Shown one piece after another: positions 24,362 to 33,656 of a DNA stretch of 64,000 nt. The notes under the pieces were generated by a model. The model was given only the letters and a program-made list of their open reading frames with translations, was not told where the DNA came from and searched no databases. This stretch comes from Mucilaginibacter gossypiicola (GTDB lineage: Bacteria > Bacteroidota > Bacteroidia > Sphingobacteriales > Sphingobacteriaceae). A program made the translations under genes and the position numbers. The stretch spans positions 124,001 through 188,000 of the forward strand of contig NZ_FOCL01000007.1 of the NCBI RefSeq assembly GCF_900110105.1, in the 5' to 3' direction. Numbering within the stretch: the stretch's first letter is position 1; each line of letters opens with the position of its first letter.

Positions 24362-25696
24362 ATGAATCAAGCAACATTAAAAGAATTAACAGGAAAGAAA
24401 ATCCTGATCGCAACGATAGCAGCAGACGGACATTTTAATCCGCTTACAGGCCTTGCCAAATTTTTAGCAGATAACGGCGCCGATGTGCGCTGGTATACCT
24501 CGGTAGTTCATGAAGCCAAATTAAAAAAGCTGGGTATTCCGCATTTCCCTTTTTTGAAAGCTATCGATATTAATGCCAACAACATACACAGTTTGTTTCC
24601 GCAGAGAAAGTTTTTAACCGATGCCGGGCAAAAGGCAAATTTTGATATGATCAATATATTCATTAAGCCCGGACCCGATCATTTTGAGGATATCAGGGAC
24701 CTGCAGCAGGAGTTTCCGTTTGAGGCTATCATAGCTGAAAGTATGTTCCCGGCCATACCTTACCTTTCTGCCATGCTTGATGTTCCGGTCATATCCATCG
24801 GCATAATCCCGCTGGCTGAAGTTTCGGACGATTTAGGACCATATGGCCCGGGTTTCTATCCACCTGCAAACAGCGAGGAACGGGAGCATATAGCGCGGTT
24901 AAATAAGACGTTTAATGATGAGGTTTATAAAGAACACATTGATTGTCTTTCTTCACTTTTAAGCCGTTACGATATCCAGCATCAAAGGACAAATGTATTT
25001 GATATGCTGATAAAGACATCTGATCTGTATCTTCAGATCGGTTCTCCATCATTTGAATATACCCGCGGTAACATTGGAAAGAACGTACGTTTTATAGGCT
25101 CCTTGCTCCCTTATTCGGCACCTGCAAACGAAAATCGCTGGGATGACAAGCGCTTGGATGAATATAAAAAAGTTGTTCTTGTTACACAAGGTACTATCGA
25201 AAATGATATCACAAAGCTGTTGGGGCCTACTTTAGAAGCATTTAAAGGTACCGATACCCTTGTTATTGCAACTACCGGCGGAAACCAGACACACGAGTTA
25301 AGAACTAAATACCCCTACAATAACCTCATCATTGAGGATTATATTCCTTTCGATGAAGTGATGCCCTTTGCAAATGTCTATATCACTAACGGAGGCTACG
25401 GCGGAACACTTTTAGGTATTAAAAACAGGCTGCCCATGGTTGCCGCGGGGCTATTTGAGGGAAAGGCCGAAATATGTGCACGGCTGGGGCACTTTAAATA
25501 TGGTATAGACTTGAGAACTGAACGACCAACCCCGGATGAGATCAGAAATGCCGTTGTAAATGTATTGGCCGATCCTGTTTATAAAAATAATATTACTGCT
25601 TTGGCAGATGAGATGGAGCAATACGATGCAAGGGAGCTTTGCGCAAAATACCTGGTTGAGTTGTTGAACCAATATAATACGATCAATGTAGCATAA
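24362..25696 (+). CDS. UGT-like glycosyltransferase (GT1 family)
   Basis: A 444-residue cytosolic protein with the two-Rossmann GT-B fold. The N-terminal acceptor domain starts KILIATIAADGHFNPLTGLAKFL, with the His-containing GHFNP motif of macrolide/flavonoid UGTs. The C-terminal donor domain has VLVTQGTIEND and the sugar-nucleotide site EDYIPFDEVMPFANVYITNGGYGG. In place of the usual HGG there is NGG at the diphosphate-contact position, which is a notable change. Such enzymes attach a sugar to small molecules such as macrolides, phenols or sterols; the acceptor here is unknown. It is the last gene of the putative two-component regulon and is followed by a strong terminator. Confidence 0.85.
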   Translation: MNQATLKELTGKKILIATIAADGHFNPLTGLAKFLADNGADVRWYTSVVHEAKLKKLGIPHFPFLKAIDINANNIHSLFPQRKFLTDAGQKANFDMINIFIKPGPDHFEDIRDLQQEFPFEAIIAESMFPAIPYLSAMLDVPVISIGIIPLAEVSDDLGPYGPGFYPPANSEEREHIARLNKTFNDEVYKEHIDCLSSLLSRYDIQHQRTNVFDMLIKTSDLYLQIGSPSFEYTRGNIGKNVRFIGSLLPYSAPANENRWDDKRLDEYKKVVLVTQGTIENDITKLLGPTLEAFKGTDTLVIATTGGNQTHELRTKYPYNNLIIEDYIPFDEVMPFANVYITNGGYGGTLLGIKNRLPMVAAGLFEGKAEICARLGHFKYGIDLRTERPTPDEIRNAVVNVLADPVYKNNITALADEMEQYDARELCAKYLVELLNQYNTINVA

Positions 25697-25716
25697 CCTA
25701 AAATGTGATAAATTGT

Positions 25717-25755
25717 AAGGGCGGCGCGAATAAATAAATTTGTGCCGCCCTTTTT
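25717..25755 (+). terminator. Terminator after the glycosyltransferase gene
   Basis: AAGGGCGGC (25717-25725) pairs with GCCGCCCTT (25744-25752), ending in a run of T, 21 bp after the stop codon. Confidence 0.85.
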
Positions 25756-25761
25756 AGCTTT

Positions 25762-25793
25762 AAAAAAAGAATGCGGCTTTGATACCGCATTCT
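25762..25793 (-). terminator. Terminator of the orphan response regulator gene
   Basis: On the minus strand AGAATGCGG (25793-25785) pairs with CCGCATTCT (25776-25768), followed by seven T-equivalents. It lies back to back with the rightward terminator. Confidence 0.85.
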
Positions 25794-25874
25794 AAACCAA
25801 ACAAACGAAACCAAACAAAAAGATTTTTCTTGACAAAGTCCGGGTTGATAGATCCCGAAGGCTTTTGCCTTATT

Positions 25875-26570
25875 TTATACAATATTAAAGTTGATAGATT
25901 TGGCAACTAATTCGGTTAGTGAAGCAACATGCAGCTTTTCATAGATGTGTTTCACATGGCTGCGAACCGTTTCATACGAAATGTTTAATTCATAGCTCGT
26001 CATTTTATAGTTTTTCCCTTTAACAATGCAGGCCAAAACCTCCTTTTCCCTGCCTGTCAGCTTGTAGTCTGTTGATTTTTTGATAGCATTAAAATGGCCC
26101 ATATTATGCTTGATCATATTGATCACCTTGCGGGCGATAGGGGGGCTCATGGGCGAACCTCCGTTCCTTAACTCTTTAACTGCTTTAACTAAGGTTAGCT
26201 TCACATCGCTTTTTAAAATATACCCCGACGCGCCGGCCAGGATCGATTGATATATAAGTGCATCCTCCTCAAAGCTTGTTTGCACGAGTATCTGAACACA
26301 AGGGAGTTCGTTTTTTAACTGTTCTATGGTTTCGATTCCGCTAAAGCCGGATGAGGCGATATCTATGATCACCAGGTCTGTTTTAATGTTCACCAGGTTT
26401 TTGATACTGTTTTTGGAGTTGTTATACACCCCCACAACGTTAAACATGATCTCCGAATTGAGGGTCATGACCATAGTGTTCCTTATATTTTTGTTATCGT
26501 CAAAAATGGCTATCCTTAATGAATGGTTGTTGTTTATACAGCTCATTCGCTCATTAATATTATTCATCAT
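25875..26570 (-). CDS. Orphan NarL/LuxR-family response regulator
   Basis: A 231-residue paralog of the regulator at 23600-24247. Shared stretches include RIAIFDDNKNIRN at the N-terminus and SYETVRSH, IYEKLHVASLTE in the DNA-binding domain, so the recognition helix is almost the same. The receiver keeps the acidic pair, Asp70 (VIIDIASSGFSG) and the Lys of GYILKSD. However, the usual Met-Pro-Gly after the phospho-Asp is replaced by Ser-Ser-Gly. No kinase gene is adjacent. It may be phosphorylated by the propeller kinase or act without phosphorylation. The start is uncertain: Met1, Met2 and Met9 are all possible, with the domain starting near residue 17. Confidence 0.9.
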   Translation of the reverse strand: MMNNINERMSCINNNHSLRIAIFDDNKNIRNTMVMTLNSEIMFNVVGVYNNSKNSIKNLVNIKTDLVIIDIASSGFSGIETIEQLKNELPCVQILVQTSFEEDALIYQSILAGASGYILKSDVKLTLVKAVKELRNGGSPMSPPIARKVINMIKHNMGHFNAIKKSTDYKLTGREKEVLACIVKGKNYKMTSYELNISYETVRSHVKHIYEKLHVASLTELVAKSINFNIV

Positions 26571-26799
26571 AATAAATACTTGTTAAGTTGTTTCCCTAAA
26601 ACAAAATGTAACATAACGGTAATTTATCACTGCTATATTAATCTGTTCGCCGGGTTAATTTTATTTGCATGTTCAAATTAAGCCCGTTAAAACCGCGGTT
26701 GAAAAGGAAAAGTTGTTGAGCTTGGCGAATTGGCCCTTGAATGAGACAAATTAGTTTGCCGTACATCGACTATCCCGTGTGTAAGTTTTATTATGTACG

Positions 26800-26818
26800 A
26801 TCATGGAAATCTCATGAT
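26800..26818. promoter_or_regulatory. ATCATG-N7-CATGAT palindrome before the ECF sigma gene
   Basis: The sequence ATCATGGAAATCTCATGAT is a 19-bp palindrome with a 7-bp centre. Apart from one inserted G, its first 17 bases repeat at 35958-35973, before the NtrC-type regulator. Confidence 0.4.
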
Positions 26819-26854
26819 GTAACGTGTGAAACCAATGGCCAACAGGATAATCTT

Positions 26855-26862
26855 TATATTTG
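26855..26862 (+). promoter_or_regulatory. -7 box of the ECF sigma gene
   Basis: TATATTTG matches TAnnTTTG. It ends only 9 bp before the ATG at 26872, so the transcript may be nearly leaderless. Confidence 0.45.
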
Positions 26863-26871
26863 GCAATTAGA

Positions 26872-27471
26872 ATGTTAGCTTACACCGTATATAACGATGC
26901 CGAACTTACCGATTTGCTCAGATCGGGCGACGAGCTGGCTTATACTGAAATTTACCGGCGCTACTGGCGTTTAATGTATGCCCATATCTATAAAATGCTA
27001 CGGGATGAAGAGGATTCCAAAGATATCTTACAGGAACTTTTTAGCACTTTATGGACAAAAGCTAATAAGATTCCGGCGCAGGGAAATTTGGCAGGCTATT
27101 TATACGTGTCGGCACGTAATATGGTGTTAAACCATATCCGTCAGCAGAAATTCCGCGACGAATACCTGGGTTCACTGGCGCAATTTGCAAGCGAAGCCAG
27201 TGTAGATACACTTCATTACCTGGAAGAGCGCGATCTTTTGGCCGCTATTGAAAGGGAAATTGAAGCGCTGCCACCTAAGATGCGTCAGGTTTTTGAAATG
27301 AGCCGTAAACAGAACTTAACTCATAAAGAAATAGCCGAAAGTTTAGGCACTTCGGAAGAAACGGTAAAAAAGCAAATTCATAAGTCGCTTAAAAGGCTTA
27401 GGGTAAACCTTAAGGATCCTGATAGAGCAGTAACGCTCCTGATGCTGCTTTCATTTTTTAAAAAAGTGTAA
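26872..27471 (+). CDS. ECF sigma factor of the SusCD-linked type
   Basis: A 199-residue ECF sigma factor. Region 2 spans about 20-85 (AYTEIYRRYWRLMYAHIYKML, DILQELFSTLWTKA), and region 4 about 125-180 (LPPKMRQVFEMSRKQNLTHKEIAESLGTSEETVKKQI). The C-terminal ILLMLLSFF-like hydrophobic end is common in this group. It heads a sigma-FecR-SusC-SusD series in one direction, the layout of trans-envelope signalling systems in which a substrate-loaded SusC releases the sigma factor through FecR. The start is set at ATG 26872; a TTG four codons earlier lies within the -7 box. Confidence 0.92.
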   Translation: MLAYTVYNDAELTDLLRSGDELAYTEIYRRYWRLMYAHIYKMLRDEEDSKDILQELFSTLWTKANKIPAQGNLAGYLYVSARNMVLNHIRQQKFRDEYLGSLAQFASEASVDTLHYLEERDLLAAIEREIEALPPKMRQVFEMSRKQNLTHKEIAESLGTSEETVKKQIHKSLKRLRVNLKDPDRAVTLLMLLSFFKKV

Positions 27472-27550
27472 TTTTTTTTCAACTGCAATACCCCCCAGCG
27501 TGTTTTCATGTGTTTTTACTTTAAATATCATTTTTTAAAGTATCAAAACG

Positions 27551-28693
27551 ATGAACCAACAGGAAGCCGATCAATTAATAGCAAAGTATCTGGATAATAC
27601 AGCTACTCCCGAAGAACGCGCGTTAGTTGAAAACTGGTACCTTTTTGAATCGGATAAAAGGAAACTTTCAGATGATGATAAGTTCGATCACTTGGCGGCT
27701 GAGCTTTGGGCCGGAACGCGGCAACGGGCAGGATTGCAAACTCAAGCTAAAGTCAGAAGTATTTGGCCAAGGATCGCAGTTGCGGCTTCTGTTGTATTTA
27801 TCTTATCCGTTGGGCTCTTCGTTTTACTAAAATATAATGGAACCGGTTTGCCGGGTGATAATGACCAAAATCGTGTTGCTGTAATACCCGAAAGGTTGCC
27901 CACACTGATCCTCACAGATGGCAAGGAAGTAACCCTGCACAAATCTAAAAGCGAACAGCTGATCAACCAGAATTTCGGTTTGGTTACCCGGCTGGCCGAC
28001 GGTGTGTTAAGTTATCAGCAAGGCATGGAGCATCAGGCCGACAACAAAGAGATCGCGTATAATTCCCTGCTGGTACCAAGCGGCGCTCATTACCAGATTG
28101 TGGTGCTACCGGACGGAACCAAAGTTTGGATCAATGCCGCCTCATCGTTGCGGTACCCTACAGCTTTTACCGGCAGTGAACGCAGGATTGAGTTAAAAGG
28201 AGAAGCTTATTTTGAGGTAGCGCATAACGCCGCGAAGCCTTTTAGGGTGGCCAGCAATAACCAAACGGTAGAGGTTTTAGGAACGCACTTTAATATCAGC
28301 GCTTATGATGATGACTCCGCCGTTAAAACAACGCTGCTTGAAGGTAAGGTCAAAGTAACCAGTGCCGCAAACCATGTCACTCGTTTCTTGTTACCCGGGC
28401 AACAGGCTGTTTTGGGTAAAAGTACTTTCAGTGTAAATGCGGTTGAAACCGGTGAGGCTGTAGCCTGGAAAAGCGATCAGTTTGAGTTTCAGGATGATAA
28501 TATCCAGCATATTATGCGGGTAATTGCCAGATGGTATGATATGCAGGTAACATTTGATGGCCCTATTCCCGAAGACAAATTTGGAGGTACAATTAACCGG
28601 AATTCGGGTGTTGCAGAGAGCCTAAGTATCCTGGAGCTCACCGGGAAAGTACACTTTCATATCGAAGGAAGACAAATAATTGTATCCAAATAA
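27551..28693 (+). CDS. FecR-family anti-sigma factor
   Basis: A 380-residue inner-membrane protein. The cytoplasmic N-terminus (about 1-70) binds the sigma factor and begins NQQEADQLIAKYLDNTATPEERALVENW. A single membrane helix lies at about 75-94 (IAVAASVVFILSVGLFVLL). The periplasmic part has the FecR domain (about 170-265, with LPDGTKVWINAASSLRYP and FEVAHNAAKPFRV) and the C-terminal DUF4974-type domain (about 310-378, FEFQDDNIQHIMRVIARWYD). It should read the state of the SusC STN domain encoded 36 bp downstream and hold or release the sigma factor encoded upstream. Confidence 0.93.
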   Translation: MNQQEADQLIAKYLDNTATPEERALVENWYLFESDKRKLSDDDKFDHLAAELWAGTRQRAGLQTQAKVRSIWPRIAVAASVVFILSVGLFVLLKYNGTGLPGDNDQNRVAVIPERLPTLILTDGKEVTLHKSKSEQLINQNFGLVTRLADGVLSYQQGMEHQADNKEIAYNSLLVPSGAHYQIVVLPDGTKVWINAASSLRYPTAFTGSERRIELKGEAYFEVAHNAAKPFRVASNNQTVEVLGTHFNISAYDDDSAVKTTLLEGKVKVTSAANHVTRFLLPGQQAVLGKSTFSVNAVETGEAVAWKSDQFEFQDDNIQHIMRVIARWYDMQVTFDGPIPEDKFGGTINRNSGVAESLSILELTGKVHFHIEGRQIIVSK

Positions 28694-28729
28694 CCCTCAG
28701 TATTCGCCCTGGACAAAGGTTTCTTAATA

Positions 28730-31700
28730 ATGAAAATACGCATCCTCGTTATCTTAAATATATTGATCATGTTTAGCGCTTCTGCTTATGCTCAGCAAAT
28801 AAATCTCTCGGTTAACAAAGCCCCGCTTAAAGAGGTTTTTAAGGAGCTTAAGGCTCAAAGCGGTTACAATTTTGTTTATGCCGAGAGCGATTTGAAACAT
28901 GCCCGGTTAGTTACTTTAACAATTACTTCAGGGAAATTTGAAGATGTGCTGGTGCAGGTTTTCGCCGGGCAGTCACTTACTTATACCATCAGGAGCAAAA
29001 CAGTTATAGTTAAAGTAAAACCTGCCGAATTCATGGAAAAGGTTAAATCTTTTTTCAGATCACTTACCGGGGTAGTAAAGGATGAAAGAGGAAAGCCCCT
29101 GCCCGGAGTTACAGTTTCTGTTGAGGGCTCCGCGAACCGAACCATGACAGATGAAAATGGCAGGTTCTTTTTGAAAGATGTGGATAAAGACGCCGTTATT
29201 TCGTTTGATTATATCGGTTATAAAAGCCAGCACCTTCACTCCAGAAATTTAGATGCTAATGATATTGCCATTCAACTGGAACCCAATATCAATGAGCTTG
29301 AAGAGGTTGTTATGGTTGGTTACGGCACATCTAAAAGAAAAGACCTTACCGGTGCAATATCCTCGGTCAACATGGAAAATCTTAAAAACACAACACTGAC
29401 CACGATTGACCAGGCGCTTTCCGGGCAGGCGGCGGGAGTTCAGGTTGTTCAGGGCGACGGCTCCCCGGGAGGCCTGGCTAAGATTCGGATAAGGGGAGGA
29501 GCCTCACTTATTGGGGGGAATGACCCGCTTTATGTCATCGACGGCGTGCAGGTTACCATACAGAACAGGTATATACAGGCAGCGGCCGACCTCGTGAACC
29601 CACTTGAAAAGCTAACGACAGATCCTTCGGGAAGCACAACCGTCGGCTCTTCGTTTACCCGTGGCCTCAATACACTTGCGGGTTTGAATATCAACGATAT
29701 AGAATCTATCGATATTCTTAAAGATGCATCGGCTACGGCTATCTATGGTTCAAAGGCTGCAAACGGCGTGGTAATAATCGTAACAAAAAAAGGATTGCGA
29801 AATCACCGCCCGTCTGTAGAAGCCGGTTACTATCAAAGCTATAGTATGCCGAAAACCTTAAAGGTGCTGAACCTGGGTCAATATGAGTCGATACTTAAGG
29901 AAGGGGCAGTTGCGCTAAATAAGTTACGGCAGCCATATTCTGACATAAACGCCGATTCGATCTTAAACGTCCCTTCTTATTTTTCTAACAGTACCAATTG
30001 GATTGGTTTGGTTACGCGAACAGGTGTGGGTAAAAATGCAAACGCGAGTATTAGTGGTGGTGGGGCTTATACACGCTACTACACCTCATTGTCATATGAC
30101 GATCAAACAGGTGCCGTACTGGGTACAAATTTTCGGCGTGTTGCGGGGAAAGTAAGCCTTGATAACGATATTACTGAACGTATACGTTTGAATGCCAGTC
30201 TGAATTATGGTTTTACTCAAAATGATATCAGCAACGGCGTGTATACTTCAGCGATACTCGCGCCACCTAACTTGGTACCTTTTAATGCAGATGGGTCGCC
30301 AAAGAGATTTATTCCCCAAATTTTAGCGGGCAGTGTTGCAGAGGGCGTTCAAAATCCCTTTAACCTGTTGCAGGGACGGAACCATGGCAATACTGATATG
30401 CTTTTAGGCTCTGTTTTTTTAGAATATTCAATTTTAAAATCTCTACGGTTTAAAAGTACCTTTTCACTTAACCACTCCACTTATCATCAAGAAAATTATG
30501 TGCCGGGCACACTTTATATTGCCACAACTGATCCCCATTCAACCGGTGGGATTTCTACACAAGGGCAAACTAAGGAAACGACGGTTTTTTATGAAAACAC
30601 GCTAACCTGGGATCAGAAGTTTGATGACAATAACCGGCTCACTTTATTAGGCGGCACATCATGGCAGCAATCAAAAACAAATACGTTTTCCAACTCAGAC
30701 CTTGTACCTGCCGCCAACAGTCAGTCTGCCGCTAACGTTACGCTATTGCCCACACAGCTCAATGATCGCAGTGCTTTATTAAGTTTTTATCTCCGGGCCA
30801 ACTACGCTTTCAAAAATAAATATTTGTTAACCATCACCGGGCGGTCTGATGCATCTTCCAAATTTCCGGTGAACAACAGGGTTGGCTATTTTCCTTCTGC
30901 CGGTTTAGCATGGCTGCTAAACGAAGAAGGTTTCTTAAAAAATATTTCCTGGCTTAATAGCTTGAAATTACGTGTAAGCGGCGGGGTGACAGGTACCCAA
31001 AATATCAGTAATAACCTTTTTTACACTTTTTACACAGCAGCAAACTATGCAGGAAACAACGCATTGATAGCGTCAAAGCTGGGCAGTGATCAAACCAAAT
31101 GGGAAACCACCCGTCAAAAAGATGCCGGAATTGATTTCGCATTATTCAATTTCAGGCTTAGCGGAAGTTTTGGCTATTATGATAAAAGATCAACAGATCT
31201 GCTGGTGGCCTTACCAGTTCCTACCAGCACCGGTTTTTCTTCTGCGCTGCAAAACTATGCCACTATCAACAATAAGGGGCTGGAACTTGAATTACGCGGG
31301 CAGATCATAAAAAAAAAGAATTTTCAATGGAGCGCCGTGTTGAATATATCCGGCAACCGTTCTACAGTGCTTAACCTTAACCAGGCGCTGTCTGATCCAC
31401 TTGCCGGGCCTCTGACGTCCGACAAACAATTAAATTCACTTTTATTGGGTAACACTATATTAACCGTCGGGCAGCCGGTAGGATTGCTTTACGGAACCAA
31501 ATATTTAGGTGTGCTGAAAACGACGGACAAAAATCCTTCCTTTCCATATGAGTCGTATCCGTACTTACAATTAGGGGCACCTCTTTACCAGTTAATTGAA
31601 ACCGGACCATACGCGGGTACGCCCGAACATATGGTGATTGGACATGCCGAACCGAAGTTTTTTGGCGGCCTCACGCATTCGTTCACTTATAAAAGACTCT

Positions 31701-32152
31701 CTTTAATCACCTTGTTCAGCTTCTCGTACGGAGGGGACCTCATCTATCTTCCACGACAGAATGATATATCACTGGCCGATCAGTCAAACCATATCACAAG
31801 CATTTTAGATCATTACAGTGCCTCAAATACTGGATCAAATAATCCCGGGTTAATACTCAAAGGGAACGCGAGTCCTTTAGGCATTTCCAATTTTTCGGTA
31901 TTTAATGCCTCTTACCTTAAGCTGAAATCGTTGACAGTCAATTATCAATTGCCTCAAAAAATTACGGATAAACTTCATATCCATGATGCCAGTTTTTTTC
32001 TGTCTGGCAATAACCTGTTCATTGTATCCAGCTACCCAGGTCCCGATCCGGAAGTAAGCAACAATCCCTACAGTTTAATTGGGGGCTATACAGATGATGC
32101 CTCATACCCGGCAATACGTCAATATAGTTTTGGTTTAAGGTTGAAGTTATAA
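28730..32152 (+). CDS. SusC/RagA-type TonB-dependent receptor with STN signalling domain
   Basis: A 1140-residue outer-membrane receptor. Order: signal peptide (1-22, AYA|QQI), STN signalling domain (about 23-92, INLSVNKAPLKEVFKEL to SKTVIVKV), carboxypeptidase-like regulatory domain (about 105-190, GVVKDERGKPLPGVTVSVEG), plug with the SusC signature (EEVVMVGYGTSKRKDLTG, and IYGSKAANGVVIIVTKKG), then the 22-strand barrel ending YSFGLRLKL. The STN domain marks it as the sensor in a sigma/anti-sigma relay with the two upstream genes. It imports an oligosaccharide or peptide through the SusD lid encoded 9 bp downstream. No glycosidase gene follows, so the substrate cannot be guessed. Confidence 0.95.
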   Translation: MKIRILVILNILIMFSASAYAQQINLSVNKAPLKEVFKELKAQSGYNFVYAESDLKHARLVTLTITSGKFEDVLVQVFAGQSLTYTIRSKTVIVKVKPAEFMEKVKSFFRSLTGVVKDERGKPLPGVTVSVEGSANRTMTDENGRFFLKDVDKDAVISFDYIGYKSQHLHSRNLDANDIAIQLEPNINELEEVVMVGYGTSKRKDLTGAISSVNMENLKNTTLTTIDQALSGQAAGVQVVQGDGSPGGLAKIRIRGGASLIGGNDPLYVIDGVQVTIQNRYIQAAADLVNPLEKLTTDPSGSTTVGSSFTRGLNTLAGLNINDIESIDILKDASATAIYGSKAANGVVIIVTKKGLRNHRPSVEAGYYQSYSMPKTLKVLNLGQYESILKEGAVALNKLRQPYSDINADSILNVPSYFSNSTNWIGLVTRTGVGKNANASISGGGAYTRYYTSLSYDDQTGAVLGTNFRRVAGKVSLDNDITERIRLNASLNYGFTQNDISNGVYTSAILAPPNLVPFNADGSPKRFIPQILAGSVAEGVQNPFNLLQGRNHGNTDMLLGSVFLEYSILKSLRFKSTFSLNHSTYHQENYVPGTLYIATTDPHSTGGISTQGQTKETTVFYENTLTWDQKFDDNNRLTLLGGTSWQQSKTNTFSNSDLVPAANSQSAANVTLLPTQLNDRSALLSFYLRANYAFKNKYLLTITGRSDASSKFPVNNRVGYFPSAGLAWLLNEEGFLKNISWLNSLKLRVSGGVTGTQNISNNLFYTFYTAANYAGNNALIASKLGSDQTKWETTRQKDAGIDFALFNFRLSGSFGYYDKRSTDLLVALPVPTSTGFSSALQNYATINNKGLELELRGQIIKKKNFQWSAVLNISGNRSTVLNLNQALSDPLAGPLTSDKQLNSLLLGNTILTVGQPVGLLYGTKYLGVLKTTDKNPSFPYESYPYLQLGAPLYQLIETGPYAGTPEHMVIGHAEPKFFGGLTHSFTYKRLSLITLFSFSYGGDLIYLPRQNDISLADQSNHITSILDHYSASNTGSNNPGLILKGNASPLGISNFSVFNASYLKLKSLTVNYQLPQKITDKLHIHDASFFLSGNNLFIVSSYPGPDPEVSNNPYSLIGGYTDDASYPAIRQYSFGLRLKL

Positions 32153-32161
32153 TAATAAGGC

Positions 32162-33598
32162 ATGATCAAGAGAACAAACGTTATTACAATTTTGGCAGTT
32201 ACCACAGCAATTACACTTGGAGCATGCTCTAAGCAACTGAGTGTTGTGCCTCAAAACGCAGTGGTTAATGTGAATGCCATCACCGGTCAAAGTTCGGCAG
32301 AGGTGGTTCTGAATGGCGCTTATTTTCGTTTTGCCAATGGGAACGCCAGTAATTTTACAGATTGGACGGCTAACGAAATTCCCGGAAGCCTGTATGCCGG
32401 CTTTATTGGCGATGGCTACAGTACGGTTAATCCCGAGGAGTCTAATAACTATAAGAACAGCAGCATTTTCAGCCAGCCTATCTGGGATAACAGTTACAAA
32501 CTGATTGAAGCTTCTAATGATGTTATTAGTGGCGTAACTAATCTCAGCGCCGATGCCTTCACCGGAAATAGAAGAAATGAAATACTTGGTGAAGCTCGTT
32601 TTTTAAGAGCTTATGGCACTTTCAGGGTACTGAGCTATTTTGGGCAATGGTGGGATATCTCCAGTCAATTGGGGATTGTGATACGTGACCAACCTTCTGC
32701 AGTAAGCAATATTGCTAAGGCAAGGAGCAATGTTAGTACCTGCTATAACTTTATCACCGGCGATCTGGATTTCGCAATTGCAAACGCTCCTGCTACCAAT
32801 CCGCATTACTATGCAACCAAATGGGCTGCTATGGCTTTAAAAATGCGTGTTTTGATGAGCCATGGAACTCCGGAAGACTATACTCAGGTAATTGCCTTGG
32901 CCAACGCTATCCGGCAATCGGGCTTTTATACGCTGGAAGATAATCTGAAGGATATTTTTAATGTTAAAGGCTTGAGTAGTTCGGAAGTTATCCTGGGCAT
33001 TCAACCTTTCGCCGGACAGGAGAAGTATTATTTAGCCCTTAGCCGTTCCTATTACCCGGGAACATCTAACCTTTGGATTGCCAAACAAACGCTGAAAGAC
33101 CTCCTGAGCAACGACCCAAGGGGAAAGTGGATGCTTAATAATGAGGATAGCCACAGTGTAATTATTCCTAACACCTATCACTTTCAAAAATACATTGCTT
33201 ACGGAGCGTTGCCCACCCAGCTATCAGAAACCGCCTATGCTTTTCGTTTAAGCGAGGTTTATTTATTGGAGTCGGAAGCTATAATAAGGTCCGGTGGCAG
33301 CTTTGACCAGGCTAAAACTTTACTTAAAACCGTAATGAGCAAGGCTGGTGTAACAGATTTTTCGGCTGTAGATAATGCAACATCAAGCCAAAGCATGTTA
33401 TTACAAAACTATTACGAGATAGTAAGAAACCTTGTGGGCGAAGATGGTGCGGACTGGATGGCCCTGCTGCGGTTCCCTTTGGCAACGGTAACGCAGCTTA
33501 AGCCAACAATTACATCAAACCAGCAGTACATTCTGCCAATTCCTTTAACTGAGTTTCAGGCTAATCCAGCTATCGGAGCGCAAAATCCAGGTTATTAA
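32162..33598 (+). CDS. SusD/RagB-type surface lipoprotein
   Basis: A 478-residue lipoprotein (lipobox LGAC, Cys22) of the SusD family, which forms the lid of the SusC transporter on the cell surface. TPR-like helices include EILGEARFLRAYGTFRVLSYFGQWW and the C-terminal part ends in the family signature QANPAIGAQNPGY. The gene starts 9 bp after SusC, so they are co-translated. At 478 residues it is on the short side for the family. The next gene, 58 bp on, is a sensor kinase rather than an enzyme. Confidence 0.93.
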   Translation: MIKRTNVITILAVTTAITLGACSKQLSVVPQNAVVNVNAITGQSSAEVVLNGAYFRFANGNASNFTDWTANEIPGSLYAGFIGDGYSTVNPEESNNYKNSSIFSQPIWDNSYKLIEASNDVISGVTNLSADAFTGNRRNEILGEARFLRAYGTFRVLSYFGQWWDISSQLGIVIRDQPSAVSNIAKARSNVSTCYNFITGDLDFAIANAPATNPHYYATKWAAMALKMRVLMSHGTPEDYTQVIALANAIRQSGFYTLEDNLKDIFNVKGLSSSEVILGIQPFAGQEKYYLALSRSYYPGTSNLWIAKQTLKDLLSNDPRGKWMLNNEDSHSVIIPNTYHFQKYIAYGALPTQLSETAYAFRLSEVYLLESEAIIRSGGSFDQAKTLLKTVMSKAGVTDFSAVDNATSSQSMLLQNYYEIVRNLVGEDGADWMALLRFPLATVTQLKPTITSNQQYILPIPLTEFQANPAIGAQNPGY

Positions 33599-33656
33599 TA
33601 TCATCAGAATTGAAAATAAAACTCCCGGTGTTATACGGATCTAAACATACAGCAAT

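Larger units (their letters stand above)
26571..26871. other. Divergent intergenic region (301 bp)
   Basis: It contains the CATG palindrome at 26800-26818 and the sigma-gene -7 box at 26855-26862. No CCCC-N6-GGGGAT or TTTGTC element was seen, and no gene. Confidence 0.55.
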
